This document shows positions 10,680-22,829 of a stretch of 64,000 nucleotides of DNA, piece by piece; the stretch's first letter is position 1; each line of letters begins with the position of its first letter. The position numbers and the translations under genes were made by a program. The notes under the pieces are model-generated. The model was given only the letters and a program-made list of their open reading frames with translations. It was not told the DNA's origin and did no database searches. Source of the stretch: Hysterangium stoloniferum (Eukaryota; Basidiomycota; Agaricomycetes; Hysterangiales; Hysterangiaceae); NCBI GenBank assembly GCA_015178975.1, contig WHVD01000074.1, positions 124,001-188,000 on the forward strand, given 5' to 3'.

Positions 10680-11406
10680 ATGATACTCCTAAAAGGAGAC
10701 CATTTTGTCTGTTGCCAATACCTGTGGAGTGGTCACCTTGATGGAACCATCATTGAACCCATGAATGCTTCCCTGATTGCAACGACACCAACAGCAACGA
10801 CACCAACAGCAACGGGCTGTTTGGGCTCTATGGCACCGACCCAAGATGAGTGGGCACAATGTGATGCTTCTGCAAAGAACATGATTATGCTTAATGTGAA
10901 GAACCCTCTCGGATTCAGAATGAGATTGACACAATCTGTGGTGGAAGCCTGGAAAGCACTTGCCATGACGTATGATGCCGTTTCTGATATTGGACTACTC
11001 AATGCTGAAAAGTGTCTTTGTTCAATTCAACACATAGATGGTACAGATTAACCACATGCTTTTCAGGACTCTGGGAAGCTTGGGAAAAGGCTGCTGCACC
11101 AAAGGCAGAAAGACCAATGACTCAGATTTCTGCACTATAAGCCTGGACTCTATGCCAGGGAAATGATCGGTTTACATCAGTATGATCTATGAGCAGAGAA
11201 ATTCAGTGGAGGTCATCGCGAGACTCACTGTACACTACACAACACTTGTGCACCACAGGAAACCAATCCCCCAAACAATGCAGTGTTGGAACCCTAAGTA
11301 CCTACATGTACCCACAGTAGTCCTGATCCATGGATTTGGCTTTGTCCACCATGTGGTCATCTGAGTTTGGTCACTTCTGGTGACCAGTCTGTGTCTGTGT
11401 CTGAGT
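10680..11406 (+). mobile_element. Ty1/copia gag relic
   Basis: An open frame at 10680-11051 has the look of a Ty1/copia Gag N-terminal part (UBN2-like): GHLDGTI, W...D..A.NMI, then VEAWKALAMTYDAVS and a QHIDGTD end. It lies about 600 bp after a copia-type primer site. It is a fossil: the rest of gag cannot be followed and no pol is seen. The LTR element at 11407-21701 is inserted at its right edge, so the relic may continue after 21706. Confidence 0.65.
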
Positions 11407-12071
11407 TGTTAGGGCAACACTAACAAGGCTACCAAACACAAGATAAAACACAGAAATATGAAGTGAAGAAGGGATAGCTCAATGACAGGGGAGATGACAC
11501 TTGTTTTAGTGGGATTCCTAAGAAATTGAAACTAAAGACTAGCTATGTACATGCCCCCTATTTATACTATTTATTTAATATTTAATATTTATTAGAAACT
11601 TGAGAAAAATACTGAAAACAGATTGTATGCACCCTACAGTGCCTAGCCACACTTTCAGTGCTTATGTAAGCCTGCCCGGCGCTGTGGAGATCCGCATGGT
11701 GTGCTGGCATTTGCATAGGCTCCGACTGTGGTTGCAGTGTCGATGCACCAGGAGGCCTCTATGGGCACACAGTGCGAAGCACTGTGTCCATTGGAGTGTA
11801 GGCAGTGGCATCGGCCTTGAGTTGGCGGCAGTTGCGGCAACCTCGCGATGATGATGACTGTGTCGATCTCGTGATGATGATGGCTGTGGCCTTGCAATGA
11901 TGGCGGATATGGCCGTGCGATGATGGCGACAGTGGCAATGACTTTGCGATGGCGGTGTGATTACATAATTGTTCTCGTGATGTGCCTGCACTGCTACATG
12001 TAGCTAAGATTAAAATAAACTAAAATCAAAAATAAATGGCAAAAATATATATTATATATATTGCCCTGACA
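11407..12071 (-). repeat. 3' LTR of the KH-bearing LTR element
   Basis: A 665-bp LTR with TG...CA ends, flanked on the left by the TSD TGAGT. Its sister is at 16488-21701 (interrupted). Open frames at 11600-11990 lie inside the LTR and look like chance. Confidence 0.85.
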
Positions 12072-12523
12072 TCACCCCCTCTTTAAGGAGTGGCATCCTG
12101 ACACACCAACATGTGTCCCTAATCCTAACATCATCCACTAAGGTATCCATATATGAGGAGGCACAGGTGAAAACAAACATCTACAATGACATACAATAAT
12201 GATGCAATATGGTGTGAGGCACATTTGAGTCATCGTGGTAAGAATGTTTGTAAGGCTGTGAATAATAAAGGGGGAGGCTGTGCTGAACCACATGGTGAAG
12301 GACAAACAAGGATGAGATTGGACAATAGGAGAGATGGAATGATATGAATGGTAGAAATGAGGGCCTTAAATGCTATGCTTTATTTAGAAATCCTAACAAT
12401 ACTCCTCTCCAGGACCAAGATTGGATGTGCTTGGACCCTAGTTTTGCAGTATAAGGAGCGCAACCCATACCTATGCTGAATTCATAATCAGAGCATGCTC
12501 CTCAACCACACAAGGAATATGAA

Positions 12524-13018
12524 TCAATGATGACCTGGACGGGGCTCTATTTGACTTCCCTTAGGGACTGGGGTGGTGTACAGCTTTGGTCCTCTATGAT
12601 CTCCTATCGGAGTGAACCTTGCATCATAATAGAATTCCTTTGATGGTGGGGGGTGTTGTCGATGGATTACACTATCAAATTGATAGTGGAGGAATTTAGA
12701 GGAGCCATTGTAGTGGTATATATGAATGAAGACAGGATCGTCTGGAGCATATGGGGGTCAAATGCCTATTTGATGGAGACTACGACAGAGTTTCTTGGAT
12801 TTGTATGAGGGGAGTGGTTTGGGTTTGGGTATGAATTCTGAGTATGATGAAAAATGAGAGGGCATTGGTTTGAGTTCAATAAAAGAGGGAGGAGTCGACT
12901 TTGAGTAGTGATCAAGAGTATTTTTAGATGATGAAGCAGTATTGGACATGGTGTGGAGTATTTGTACATCTGATTGATAGGACTGATTGGGCTGTGTAGA
13001 ATTCATCTCAAGTGCCAA
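12524..13018 (-). mobile_element. antisense coding-like tract in the LTR element
   Basis: Minus-strand frame inside the LTR element, broken about once, whose composition looks coding: Pro/Ser-rich head, then a part rich in His, Tyr and Phe with the motif DDPVFIHIYHYNG. It matches no retroviral domain I know. It lies near the 3' LTR, downstream of the KH frame on the same strand. Confidence 0.35.
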
Positions 13019-14154
13019 ATTAAATATAAGAATTTGAGCTCATGACTGTGACCATGACTTTAAGCTATAGCCATATTGGTAGCTTTCCAATTTGAACTCT
13101 CTAAACCTTGGGTCAAATCAACCCCTTTTAATTTCCCTTTGATTATGGTCTTCCTGCTGCTCACATGTTCATGACCTTCATTCAATTAGCTCTTCTGTGT
13201 TGTAATCCATATCATCATTGGCTTTGAAAACTTCCTCAATTTGGAAGCTTCTCAGGAGGGGTAGGATTGATAAGGAAGAAGCCAAGAGATGGCCACACCA
13301 CATTAGGGGACAAATACCATCAAGTTCCAAAGAATGTAATATCCACCTTTAATCTTAACTCAACCTTAACTACCTCTTCAAATTGTATACAACACATTCA
13401 AGTGGTAAGGCAGGCTTTATCTCATAAATAAGATAATGAAGGGGATTCTGGTTGCATGTCTGACATTAAGTTCATCTTTGAGATGTCACAAAGATTGCTT
13501 TATTCAATCCCAACTGTGCTACCCCTGACATCTGTTTCCTGAATGAATGTACTCATCCAATTAAACCATAACCTAATTGTAAGTGTATGCACCAGAGCTG
13601 ACAACTTCACTGTTGCCCAGACTCCATTCAGGAACACCACAAAATAGGAACTATCCACCCAAGCATGCTGATGAAGGGGTCAGTCCTACTGCAAAGGTGT
13701 CACTTTATTAATCACTTGATAACTACAAGTCGATAATAAAGCTTGCTTGGAGATTGGGAATTGTATGGTTATACATTTACATGGGAACACAAATGGTGAG
13801 AGTGCGAGGTGAGAAATGGAGGCAAGAAAAATAATGCACATGCAACTGAAAAAATGGGGGTGGAAACATCTTCTAGAGGTCTCATCAGGAGTGTCATAGA
13901 GTGTCGTCATTCGATTGCCTGTTTTGAGAGTTTGCGCCCAAAAATGGCGGATAGGGATAAGGGGCACGACTGTCATTTGCACGGTGGAGCAACGAGCACG
14001 TGCAAGAAGGGAATGTGGGCACTCGGGTGCACCATGTCTTTTTTAAGGGTTGTAGGGAGGTGGGCTTATCACGACATCATCTCATGACACATTTTGGGGC
14101 ATCATGTATGAAAACAGAAACACGAGTGCTGTTGGGTACGAGCCTTGCCATAGC
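13019..14154. other. LTR-element interior without a recognisable gene
   Basis: No convincing coding frame. A stretch near 13860-14060 resembles 15440-15650 in short words (for example ATGGCGGATAGGGATAAGGG against a diverged partner), so part of the interior may be an old tandem duplication. Confidence 0.35.
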
Positions 14155-15183
14155 TCATAAAACGTATCTCGGATATATGAGTATTCCAAATCCAATTTGA
14201 TGAGTAGGGTTCGAAATGACGATGTTTGACAGGATTGGGGTCACCGCTAGCGAACTGCTATGAAATAACATTTTGGTGGATTTGTACTCCAAAATCTCTG
14301 GGATAGGGGCTATTGATTGAGATCGCAGCAAAAATAGTGTCGGAGGCAGGGGGCGATTTGCTGGTGGAAGAGATGTTAGTGTCATACTCTGGAGGAAATT
14401 GCTGCGGCCTTTGAGTGTATCCATTTGTGTGAATGAATTTCTATACAATGGGAGGTGCCAGTATGTTGACTTGGAGGATTCTGCCGTAGCCATCGAACTA
14501 CGAGGAGAATCAGTGGCAGCGGTTTGTTGACCCGAGGTAATAGATGGCATCTACATAATAGGGGAGGAATACAAGGCAACAGCTTTCACCGGTGTCGTTG
14601 ATGAGCTCTTTTGAGGAGTAGTAGGTGTAGGAGCGAAAGTAGAAGGGGCGGTCATGCTCAAAGATTGGGCCTTTTTCTTGGCCTTCTTCTTCGACTTAAG
14701 TTTGCGAACCCGCCATTGGGCTAGTCCTTTACCAATGACAATGAGTGTGTCACCAACCTCGCGGCTGATCCCCCTAATAGAGATGGCGCGGAGAGTAAAC
14801 GGTCCAATGGCACTGAAATCTTTCTGCGTAATATCGTGGATCTGACGTAGACCAGTTCCCATATGTCCAACAACGTGACCAGCTTCCTTGTCTGGGACAG
14901 ACATAGTCACGGTGATTTCTCATAGACAGCCTTTGGGAGGGATTTTTGGGATAGTTGCAGAGGCGATATGGGCGGCCTTTGATGTGACCTGTGGAGTAGA
15001 GTGGGGCCAGTCAAAATGTGAAGAGTTGCAGCAATCTTTTCGGTGCACAGTACGTCTCGATTTGGCAGTGATGGGGAGAGAGATTTTGGCTTTCACTAGC
15101 TTCACACTCTCAAGATGCTTTGTCAGCACCTCAATCGTAGCCTCTAGCTGCACAATATTGCGAGACACATCAGCGATGGACAT
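14155..15183 (-). mobile_element. KH-domain frame in gag position of the LTR element
   Basis: One minus-strand frame, broken about twice, spans some 340 codons. It opens with a helical stretch likely to form a coiled coil (VSRNIVQLEATIEVLTKHLE). A KH-like RNA-binding module follows: VPDKEAGHVVGHMGTGLRQI with the GxxG loop GHMG, then a second sheet-helix part. A Lys-rich run and a Ser/Thr/Pro-rich tail come next. Coil, then nucleic-acid binding, then a basic run is what a Gag-like protein needs, and the frame is first after the 5' LTR. A captured host KH gene is the alternative. The KH call rests on the GxxG loop and the flanking hydrophobic pattern. Confidence 0.55.
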
Positions 15184-16487
15184 AGCAGTTATGCAGTGAG
15201 GGGTAAGAGTGAATGGAACGTGATAGGGTGGGCTTAGAGTAGAGAGTAGATGTGGAGATGGTAGCCTAGAAGGGACTAGCGTTGAGTGAAGTTTTGATAT
15301 TTGTTAGGAATCGTTCTCAGATCACTCCAAGAGACCAATGAGTAAGTCCAAAAACCAAGTCAATACCAACAGCTAGATCAGTCCAGTGACATCATTGCTC
15401 AAACTAGAGCCAATGCATGCGCGGCGAAGTCTACTGTGCATCACACATGGATTAGGCTACTCCAGAGATGTCTTAGAGGTCATGGGAAGTGTGTCCTAAC
15501 GTGCTGTTATGAGGTGGTGCGTTTTGAAGGTGTACGTACGAAAACAGTGGATAAGGATAGGGCGTGCCTTTTGACGGGCAGCAGGGTGTCGAGCACATGC
15601 GGGAACGTGGGCGCTGTGGGTGTACCAGGTTGATTGGGGCAAGAAGGAAGTCGTTCATTCGTGTCATTGCCTGACAATGTGATTTGAGGCAGCGTCGCGC
15701 ACTTTTCATCTTGGGACAGCACATTTTAATGGTGTGACGTGTAACGGGACAAGGACGATGTACAGAGTATTAAGGTGTGAGAATATAATACCTAAGAGTT
15801 TATTCAACTTGTATCCAGAGTTTCGGGGCTCTGCGATCTTGCGTTCCAGAATAATGAGAGTGTGTCTTCAGGAGTAGAAGAATGCGTGTAGATAGATATG
15901 GAACCACCTCCTGGGTGTCAAATGAACAATTTATTTTTTATTTTGACATACTGTTTCTCCTGTAAGGGCAACCCCTACTACCTAGTATTCACACTAGGCT
16001 AGCAGGAGGGAATCCTGATATCTGTAAAAGGGAAAAAAGAGGTGGGTCCAATAGGGTAGGGTGTGCAGTGATCTTCCCTCAGGAGTGTGTGTGTGAAAGA
16101 AAGCTAGCTTAAAAGTGCCCTTGATCACACCTATCTACTTAAACTAAAAAGACTATTTAATTATTTTACTGAACACCCAGTTGTCAACTTTTTGAGCCTG
16201 ATCCCAGAATCACAGGGTTGACTACCTGGATATTTTCTGGAGAACTAAAAGCTGTCTCAAAATGAGAACCAGCCCCAACAGTTGGTATTCCTAAGTAAAA
16301 AGGTCACAACACACTATAAGGGAGATTTGTTGACAGTGCACAGAGCCTGAGAGGTTGATAGATGGAGGAATGGGGAATTGGATGTGGGGAGTTATTGGGA
16401 GAGAGAAAAAGGAGAATAGATTTGTTGAGAGAGAGAGAGGGGTAGAGAGATAGATGGTAGAGTTGTTTTTAAAGAGTTTCAATCTTC
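15184..16487. other. 5' leader of the LTR element
   Basis: About 1.3 kb between the 5' LTR and the KH frame (minus-strand sense). It includes a diverged duplicate of 13860-14060 and a GA-rich run at about 16395-16455. No coding frame is supported and no primer-binding site is recognised next to the LTR. Confidence 0.4.
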
Positions 16488-18035
16488 TGTTAGGGCAACA
16501 CTAACAAGGCTACCAAACACTGGAGGCACCCCAAGATTTTTGGAGTTGCAAAACCTTCAGAAAATCTTGCTATTTGGCCAAATTTGCTAAGCATTCTTTG
16601 AACTGGAAAAACTGTTCAAAAATCTTGGGTTTTAGTAGGTTTTTCTGAGGACAAAAATTGTATCTGAAAACCCTAAAAATGTTGATCAGGACATTCTAAG
16701 GAAACATTGTTGGAAATAGCCTATTTTCTGTGGATTTTCTAAATAGGAAAATTCTTAAAAAACCCTGGGTTTTGTTAGGGTTTTTCCACCCAACAGAATT
16801 CTATCAAAACTATAATAATTTGCCTAGAGAAATCAATCGAAAACCACATATTTCTACTCAATTTTTCTGCTCAGGGAATTGGGTGAAAACTGTAGTTTTT
16901 TGCGAGGAAAATCTTGTGCCAAGACAAAGTTTTGTTAATGTTTTGTCAAGGGGAAAACCATAATGAAATTGACAATTTAATTATATGGGAAATCATTGAA
17001 TAATTATAGATTTCAATAAGATTTTCCTTGGCCATAAACACTATGGAAATTCAAAAAATGTGTTGGTGAAATCTTGAAGAAATTAACAATTTCACATCAG
17101 TTTCTTAAAGGTTTTCAAGATAAGAAACCTTGAACTGATTTTTCCTGATTGAGCATGATTCACAATTGTTTGGAATGGTACAGTGGGATTCACAAATATT
17201 TAAGAGGATTGTTTTAGATTCTTTTAGATTCAGATAGATTCTTTTAGATTCAGATAGATTATTTTAGATTCAGAGAGATTCAGATAGATTCTTTGAGATT
17301 CAGATAGATTCTTTTAGATTCACATAGATTCACATAGATTCACATAGATTCACATATATTCAGATAGATTCAGATAGATTATTTTAGATTATTTTAGATT
17401 CAGATAGATTCAGATAGATTCAGATAGATTCAGATAGATTCAGATAGATTCTTTTAGATTCAGATTGATTCTTTTAGATTCTTTTAGATTCACATAGATT
17501 CAGATAGATTCATTTAGATGCAGATAGATTCAAATAGATTCAGATAGATTCAAATAGATTCAAATAGATTCAGATAGATTCTCTTAGATTCACATAGACT
17601 CTTTTAGATTCACATAGATTCTTTTAGATTCAGATAGATTCTTTTAGATTCAGATAGATTCAGATAGATTCAGATAGATTCTTTTAGATTCAGGTAGATT
17701 CTTTAAGATTCAGATAGATTCAGTGAGATTCACATAGATTCAGATAGATTATTTTAGATTCAGGTAGATTCTTGTAGATTCAGATAGATTCTTTTAGATT
17801 CACGTAGATTCAGATAGATTCTTTTAGATTCACATAGATTCAGATAGATTCTTTTAGATTCTTTTAGATTCACATAGATTCTTTTAGATTCAGATAGATT
17901 CAGATAGATTCTTTTAGATTCAGATAGATTCTTTTAGATTCTTTTAGATTCAGATAGATTCAAATAGATTCAAATAGATTCAGATAGATTCTCTTAGATT
18001 CACATAGACTCTTTTAGATTCGCATAGATTCTTTT

Positions 18036-18054
18036 GGGTTTAGGGTTTAGGGTT
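18036..18054 (+). repeat. telomere-like TTTAGGG insert in the minisatellite (first)
   Basis: GGGTTTAGGGTTTAGGGTT breaks the 10-bp phase. A second copy, with nearly the same 50 bp on both sides, is 904 bp downstream. Confidence 0.9.
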
Positions 18055-18939
18055 CACATAGATTCTTTTAGATTCATAAAGATTCTTTTAGATTCATAAA
18101 GATTCTTTTAGATTCTTTTAGATTCAAATAGATTCTTTTAGATTCACATAGATTCAGATTGATTCTTTTAGATTCACAGAGATTCACATAGACTCTTTTA
18201 GATTCACATAGATTTTTTTGGATTCATAAAGATTCTTTTAGATTCAAATAGATTCTTTTAGATTCTTTTAGATTCACATAGAGTCAGATTGATTCTTTGA
18301 GATTCACATAGATTCACATAGACTCTTTTAGATTCAGATAGATTCTTTTAGATTCAGATAGATTCTTTTAGATTCACATATATTCTTTTAGATCCAGATA
18401 GATTCTTTTAGATTCAGATAAATTCTTTTAGATTCAGATAGATTCTTTTAGATTCAGATTGATTCTTGTAGATTCAGATAGATTCTTGTAGATTCAGATA
18501 GATTCTGTTAGATTCAGATAGATTCACATAGATTCAGATAGACTCTTTTAGATTCACATAGATTCAGATAGATTCATTTAGATTCAGGTAGATTCTTGTA
18601 GATTCAGATAGATTCTTTTACATTCACATTGATTCAGATAGATTCTTTTAGATTCACATAGATTCAGATAGATTCTTTTAGATTCAGATAGATTCTTTTA
18701 GATTCAGATAGATTCAAATAGATTCAAATAGATTCAGATAGATTCTTTTAGATTCACATAGATTCACATAGATTCAGATAGATTCATTTAGATGCAGATA
18801 GATTCATTTAGATTCAGATATATTCATTTAGATTCTTTTAGATTCAGATAGATTCAAATAGATTCAAATAGATTCAAATAGATTCAGATAGATTCTCTTA
18901 GATTCACATAGACTCTTTAAGATTCACATAGATTCTTTT

Positions 18940-18958
18940 GGGTTTAGGGTTTAGGGTT
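18940..18958 (+). repeat. telomere-like TTTAGGG insert in the minisatellite (second)
   Basis: Same 19 bases as at 18036-18054, in matching flanks. Together they mark a higher-order duplication of about 0.9 kb within the left block. Confidence 0.9.
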
Positions 18959-21706
18959 CACATAGATTCTTTTAGATTCATAAAGATTCTTTTAGATTCA
19001 GATAGATTCTTTTAGATTCTTTTAGATTCACATAGATTCAGATTGATTCTTTTAGATTCACATAAATTCAGATAGATTGATTTAGATTCAGATAGATTCT
19101 TTTAGATTCTTTTAGATTCTTTTAGATTCTTTCAGATTCTTTTAGATTCTTTTAGATTCTTTTAGATTCTTTTAGATTCACATAGATTCAGATTGATTCA
19201 TTTAGATTCATTTAGATCCAGATAGATTCTTTTAGATTCTTTTAGATTCAGATAGATTCAAATAGATTCAAATAGATTCAAATAGATTCAGATAGATTCT
19301 CTTAGATTCACATAGACTCTTTTAGATTCACATAGATTCTTTTAGATTCAGATAGATTCTTTTAGATTCACATATATTCTTTTAGATCCAGATAGATTCT
19401 TTTAGATTCACATAGATTCAGATAGATTCTTTTAGATTCACATAGATTCTTTTAGATTCAGATAGATTCTGTTAGATTCACATAGATTCACATAGATTCA
19501 GACAGACTCTTTTAGATTCACATAGATTCAGATAGATTCAGATAATCTGAATCTAAAAGAATCTATCTGAATCTATGTGAATCTAAAAGAGTATGTCTGA
19601 ATCTATGTGAATCTATCTGAATCTAAAAGAATCTATCTGAATCTATGTGAATCTAAAAGAATCTATGTGAATCTAAAAGAGTCTACGTGAATCTAAGAGA
19701 ATCTATCTGAATCTATCTGAATCTATGTGAATCTAAAAGAATCTAAAAGAATCTATCTGAATCTATGTGAATCTAAAAGAGTCTATGTGAATCTAAGAGA
19801 AACTATCTGAATCTATTTGAATCTATTTGAATCTATTTGAATCTATCTGAATCTATCTGAATCTATCTGAATCTAAAAGAATCTAAAAGAATCTATCTGA
19901 ATGTAAATGAATCTATCTGAATCTATGTGAATCTAAAAGAATCGATGTGAATCTAAAAGAGTCTATGTGAATCTAAGAGAATCTATCTGAATCTATCTGA
20001 ATCTATGTGAATCTAAATGAATCTAAATGAATCTAAGAGAATCTATCTGAATCTATCTGAATCTATGTGAATCTAAATGAATCTAAATGAATCTATCTGA
20101 ATCTATGTGAATCTAAAAGAATCTAAAAGAATCTATCTGAATCTATCTGAATCTAAAAGAATCTATCTGAATCTATCTGAATCTATCTGAATCTATCTGA
20201 ATCTATCTGAATCTAAAAGAATCTATCTGAATCTATCTGAATCTATCTGAATCTATGTGAATCTATGTGAATCTAAAAGAATCTATCTGAATCTCAAAGA
20301 ATCTATCTGAATCTAAAAGAATCTATCTGAATCTAAAAGAATCTATTTGAATCTAAAAGAATCTACCTGAATCTAAAACAATCCTCTTAAATATTTGTGA
20401 ATCCCACTGTACCATTCCAAACAATTGTGAATCATGCTCAATCAGGAAAAATCAGTTCAAGGTTTCTCATCTCGAAAAACCTTTAAGAAACTCATGTGAA
20501 ATTGTTCATTTCTTCAAGATTTCACCAACACATTTTTTGAATTTCCATAGTGTTTGTGGTCAAGGAAAATCTTATTGAAATCTATAATTATTCAATGATT
20601 TCCCATATAATTAAATTGTCAATTTTATTATGGTTTTCCCCTTGACAAAACATTAACAAAACTTTGTCTTGGCACAAGATTTTCCTGGCAAAAAATTACA
20701 GTTTTCACCCAATTCCCTGAGCAGAAAAATTGAGTAGAAATATGTGGTTTTCAATTGATTTCTCTAGGCAAATTATTACATTTTTCATAGAATCCTGTTG
20801 GGTGGAAAAACCCTAACAAAACCCAGGGTTTTTTAAGAATTTTCCTATTTAGAAAATCCACAGAAAATAGGCTATTTCCAACAATGTTTCCTTAGAATTT
20901 CCTGATCACCATTTTTAGGGTTTTCAGATACAATTTTTGTCCTCAGAAAAACCTACTAAAAACAAGATTTTCAAACAGTTTTTCCAGTTCAAAGAATGCT
21001 TAGCAAATTTGGCCAAATAGCAAGATTTTCTGAAGGTTTTGCAAATCCAAAAATCTTGGGGTGCCTCCAGTGAAACACAAGATAAAACACAGAAATATGA
21101 AGTGAAGAAGGGATAACTCAATGACAGGGGAAATGACACTTGTTTTAGTGGAATTCCTAAGAGATTGAAACTAAAGACTAGCTATGTACATGCCCCCTAT
21201 TTATACTATTTATTTAATATTTAATATTTATTAGAAACTTGAGAAAAATACTGAAAACAGATTGTATGCACCCTACAGTGCCTAACCGCGCTTTTGGCGC
21301 TTATGTAAGCCTGCCCGGCACTGTGTAGATCCGCATAGCACACCGGCATTTGCATAGGCTCCGACTGTGGTTGCAGTGTTGATGCACCAGGAGGCCTATA
21401 TGGGCACACAGTGCAAAGCACTGTGTCCATCAGAGCGTAGGTGGCGGCATTGGCCTTGAGTTGGCAGCGGTTGCGGCGACCTCGCGACAATGACAGCTGC
21501 ATCAATCTTGCAATGATGACAGCTGTGGCCTTGCAACGATGGTGGATATGGCTGTGTGATGACGGTGATGACTTTGTGATGGCGGTGTGATTACATAATC
21601 ATTCTCGTGCTGTGCCTGCACTGCTACATGTAGCCATAATTAAAATAAACTAAAATAAAAAATAAATGGCAAAAATATATATTATATATATTGCCCTGAC
21701 ATGAGT

Positions 21707-22829
21707 AGAGTCACTAGTTTGTGCCTTGATCCCCCTCTATTCTATCATCCTAATACAGAGGCCCTTGCTACTACACAAATAAAAGTGACACACAGCTCAC
21801 TTGTCTGCCTGAACCCAGTCTGCTGCAGGGTCAGGCACACCATCGACAAGTTTTTCAAACCTGGTGGTGGCATAGAGAGTCAGTACCCCAAATGGAGGAA
21901 AAAGGAGGGGAATGCTACAAACAGCCCCCAACTCACAAACATAAACCAGAAATATTGCTCTTGTGCCTACAGAGCCAGGCATGGGAACTTTTGGAGATAA
22001 TCTTTTCTGCTTTCATGACTCGATTAAACTGACAATGGTCAGGTCACATGACCCATGCAGACTCAGCTGTGAGCAATCATTTTTCCATTGACATCAATGA
22101 TTTATCATCATATCCACATTTCAAGGTAAATAGCAACCACATTGTGAACTGGCAGATTATCGTGTTGAAGGGGAGATATGGTATAGGATGCCACAGGCTA
22201 GTGTTTGGAGGGACAGACACAAAACCAATTCCTCAAGCCTCTTTAACCTTATAGTGACCTTCACATGAAGGTGGAGCAAGAAACATGAATGAAGTGCCTG
22301 CCATATGTGGGTGACTTGATTCCATGGTATCAGAGAATAGCCAATGTGTAGTTGGTATGTGGCAATTGTTGAATTGTTGATTTTTGTTTATAATTTGATT
22401 TTCAAAAAAGTATTGATTGCAGTAATATTTTACACATTTTGTTGTACTGTACAGTTGCTTACTAATATTAATGTTCTTTGCTTGCTTCCACTGTGTCTTG
22501 ATGTACTTTGCACTCTCTTTAATTCTAACAGGTTATTGCCCCTGCAGACTTATCATTTAGATTTGTAGCCGAAATTAAGGATCCTACTTGTAACTATGTC
22601 TTTTGAGAGTTGATATACCTTTGACAGACATATGATGCCGATGCAAGGAAACAAGGGTAATTGGGGCTGTGCTGTGAGGTAGGAGAACAGAGGGGCAGCT
22701 CAGCCGACATCAGAGATGATCAGATGGAGCAAAAAGGAGGGTTGTCTGAGACCATGTAGAGTTGATCTGTAATGTGTGCCTGTGGTAAGATGGCCAGGAT
22801 TACACCCCTCCCCCTCTAAAACCTTCAAC
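21707..22829. other. relic sequence between two LTR elements
   Basis: An open frame at 21701-22000 reads HTIDKFFKPGGGIESQYPKW, which I do not recognise; it may belong to the Ty1 relic whose gag lies left of 11407. At 22325-22335 TGGTATCAGAG matches a primer-binding site often used by LTR elements (tRNA-Met 3' end). The rest (22340-22829) shows nothing coding. Confidence 0.3.

Larger units (their letters stand above)
17208..20375. repeat. 10-bp minisatellite in two opposite blocks
   Basis: More than 300 units share the frame NNNNTAGATT, mainly CTTTTAGATT, CAGATAGATT, CACATAGATT and CAAATAGATT. They read on plus from 17208 to 19543 and on minus from 19545 to 20375, with a 21-bp perfect palindrome centred at 19544. 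Unit length is almost strictly 10 bp, close to one DNA turn, so the AT steps are helically phased. Confidence 0.95.
16518..21072. mobile_element. CACTA-like fold-back element, 4555 bp
   Basis: Ends are CACTGGAGGCACCCC and its exact inverse, with a 3-bp TSD AAA (16515-16517, 21073-21075), which fits CACTA/EnSpm rules. Behind the tips lie about 690-bp inverted arms (16518-17207 and 20376-21072), and between them a 10-bp minisatellite that itself turns round at 19544. The whole element is therefore one huge imperfect palindrome. There is no transposase frame, so it is non-autonomous. Relatives: 37646-38019 (short MITE), 60627-60764 and 60840-61490 (right ends only). Confidence 0.85.
11407..21701 (-). 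mobile_element. LTR element with both LTRs, no visible pol (LARD-like), KH-domain frame
   Basis: Related LTRs (TGTTAGGGCAAC...TTGCCCTGACA as read on plus) bound a 4.4 kb interior, with TSD TGAGT at 11402-11406 and 21702-21706. The coding strand is minus: the purine run AAAGAGGGGGTGA, a good polypurine tract, abuts the left LTR on that strand, and the coding-like frames are also minus. The interior has no reverse transcriptase, RNase H or integrase motif I can find, so it is a large non-autonomous element. The LTRs differ at roughly 5 percent where compared, mostly by transitions, so it is old but not ancient. A 4.55 kb CACTA-like element sits inside its right (5') LTR. It is broken. Confidence 0.8.
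16488..21701 (-). repeat. 5' LTR of the KH-bearing element, split by a CACTA-like insertion
   Basis: The LTR begins at 16488, is interrupted after 30 bp at 16518-21072, and resumes to 21701, followed by TSD TGAGT. Without the insertion it is about 656 bp and collinear with 11407-12071. Confidence 0.85.

Noticed and set aside
10680-11051. Host gene for a small protein
   Set aside because: The GHLDGTI and VEAWKALAMTYD pattern and the upstream half-tRNA primer-site relic fit a Ty1/copia gag.
11600-11991. Several overlapping frames of 80-109 codons
   Set aside because: They lie inside the LTR, are rich in His/Cys/Ser from GC-skewed words, and do not hold in the sister LTR.
14155-15183. Host KH-domain gene independent of the LTR element
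   Set aside because: It lies in the first coding position after the 5' LTR on the element's own sense strand, and both LTRs and the TSD enclose it; capture cannot be excluded, but it is part of the element now.
17208-20375. CRISPR-like regular array
   Set aside because: Units are contiguous 10-bp variants without distinct spacers, reverse orientation midway, and lie inside a eukaryotic transposon.
21797-22254. Small genes at 21701-22000 and 22048-22254
   Set aside because: Single short frames without motif, splice support or a second copy; noted only as relic sequence.
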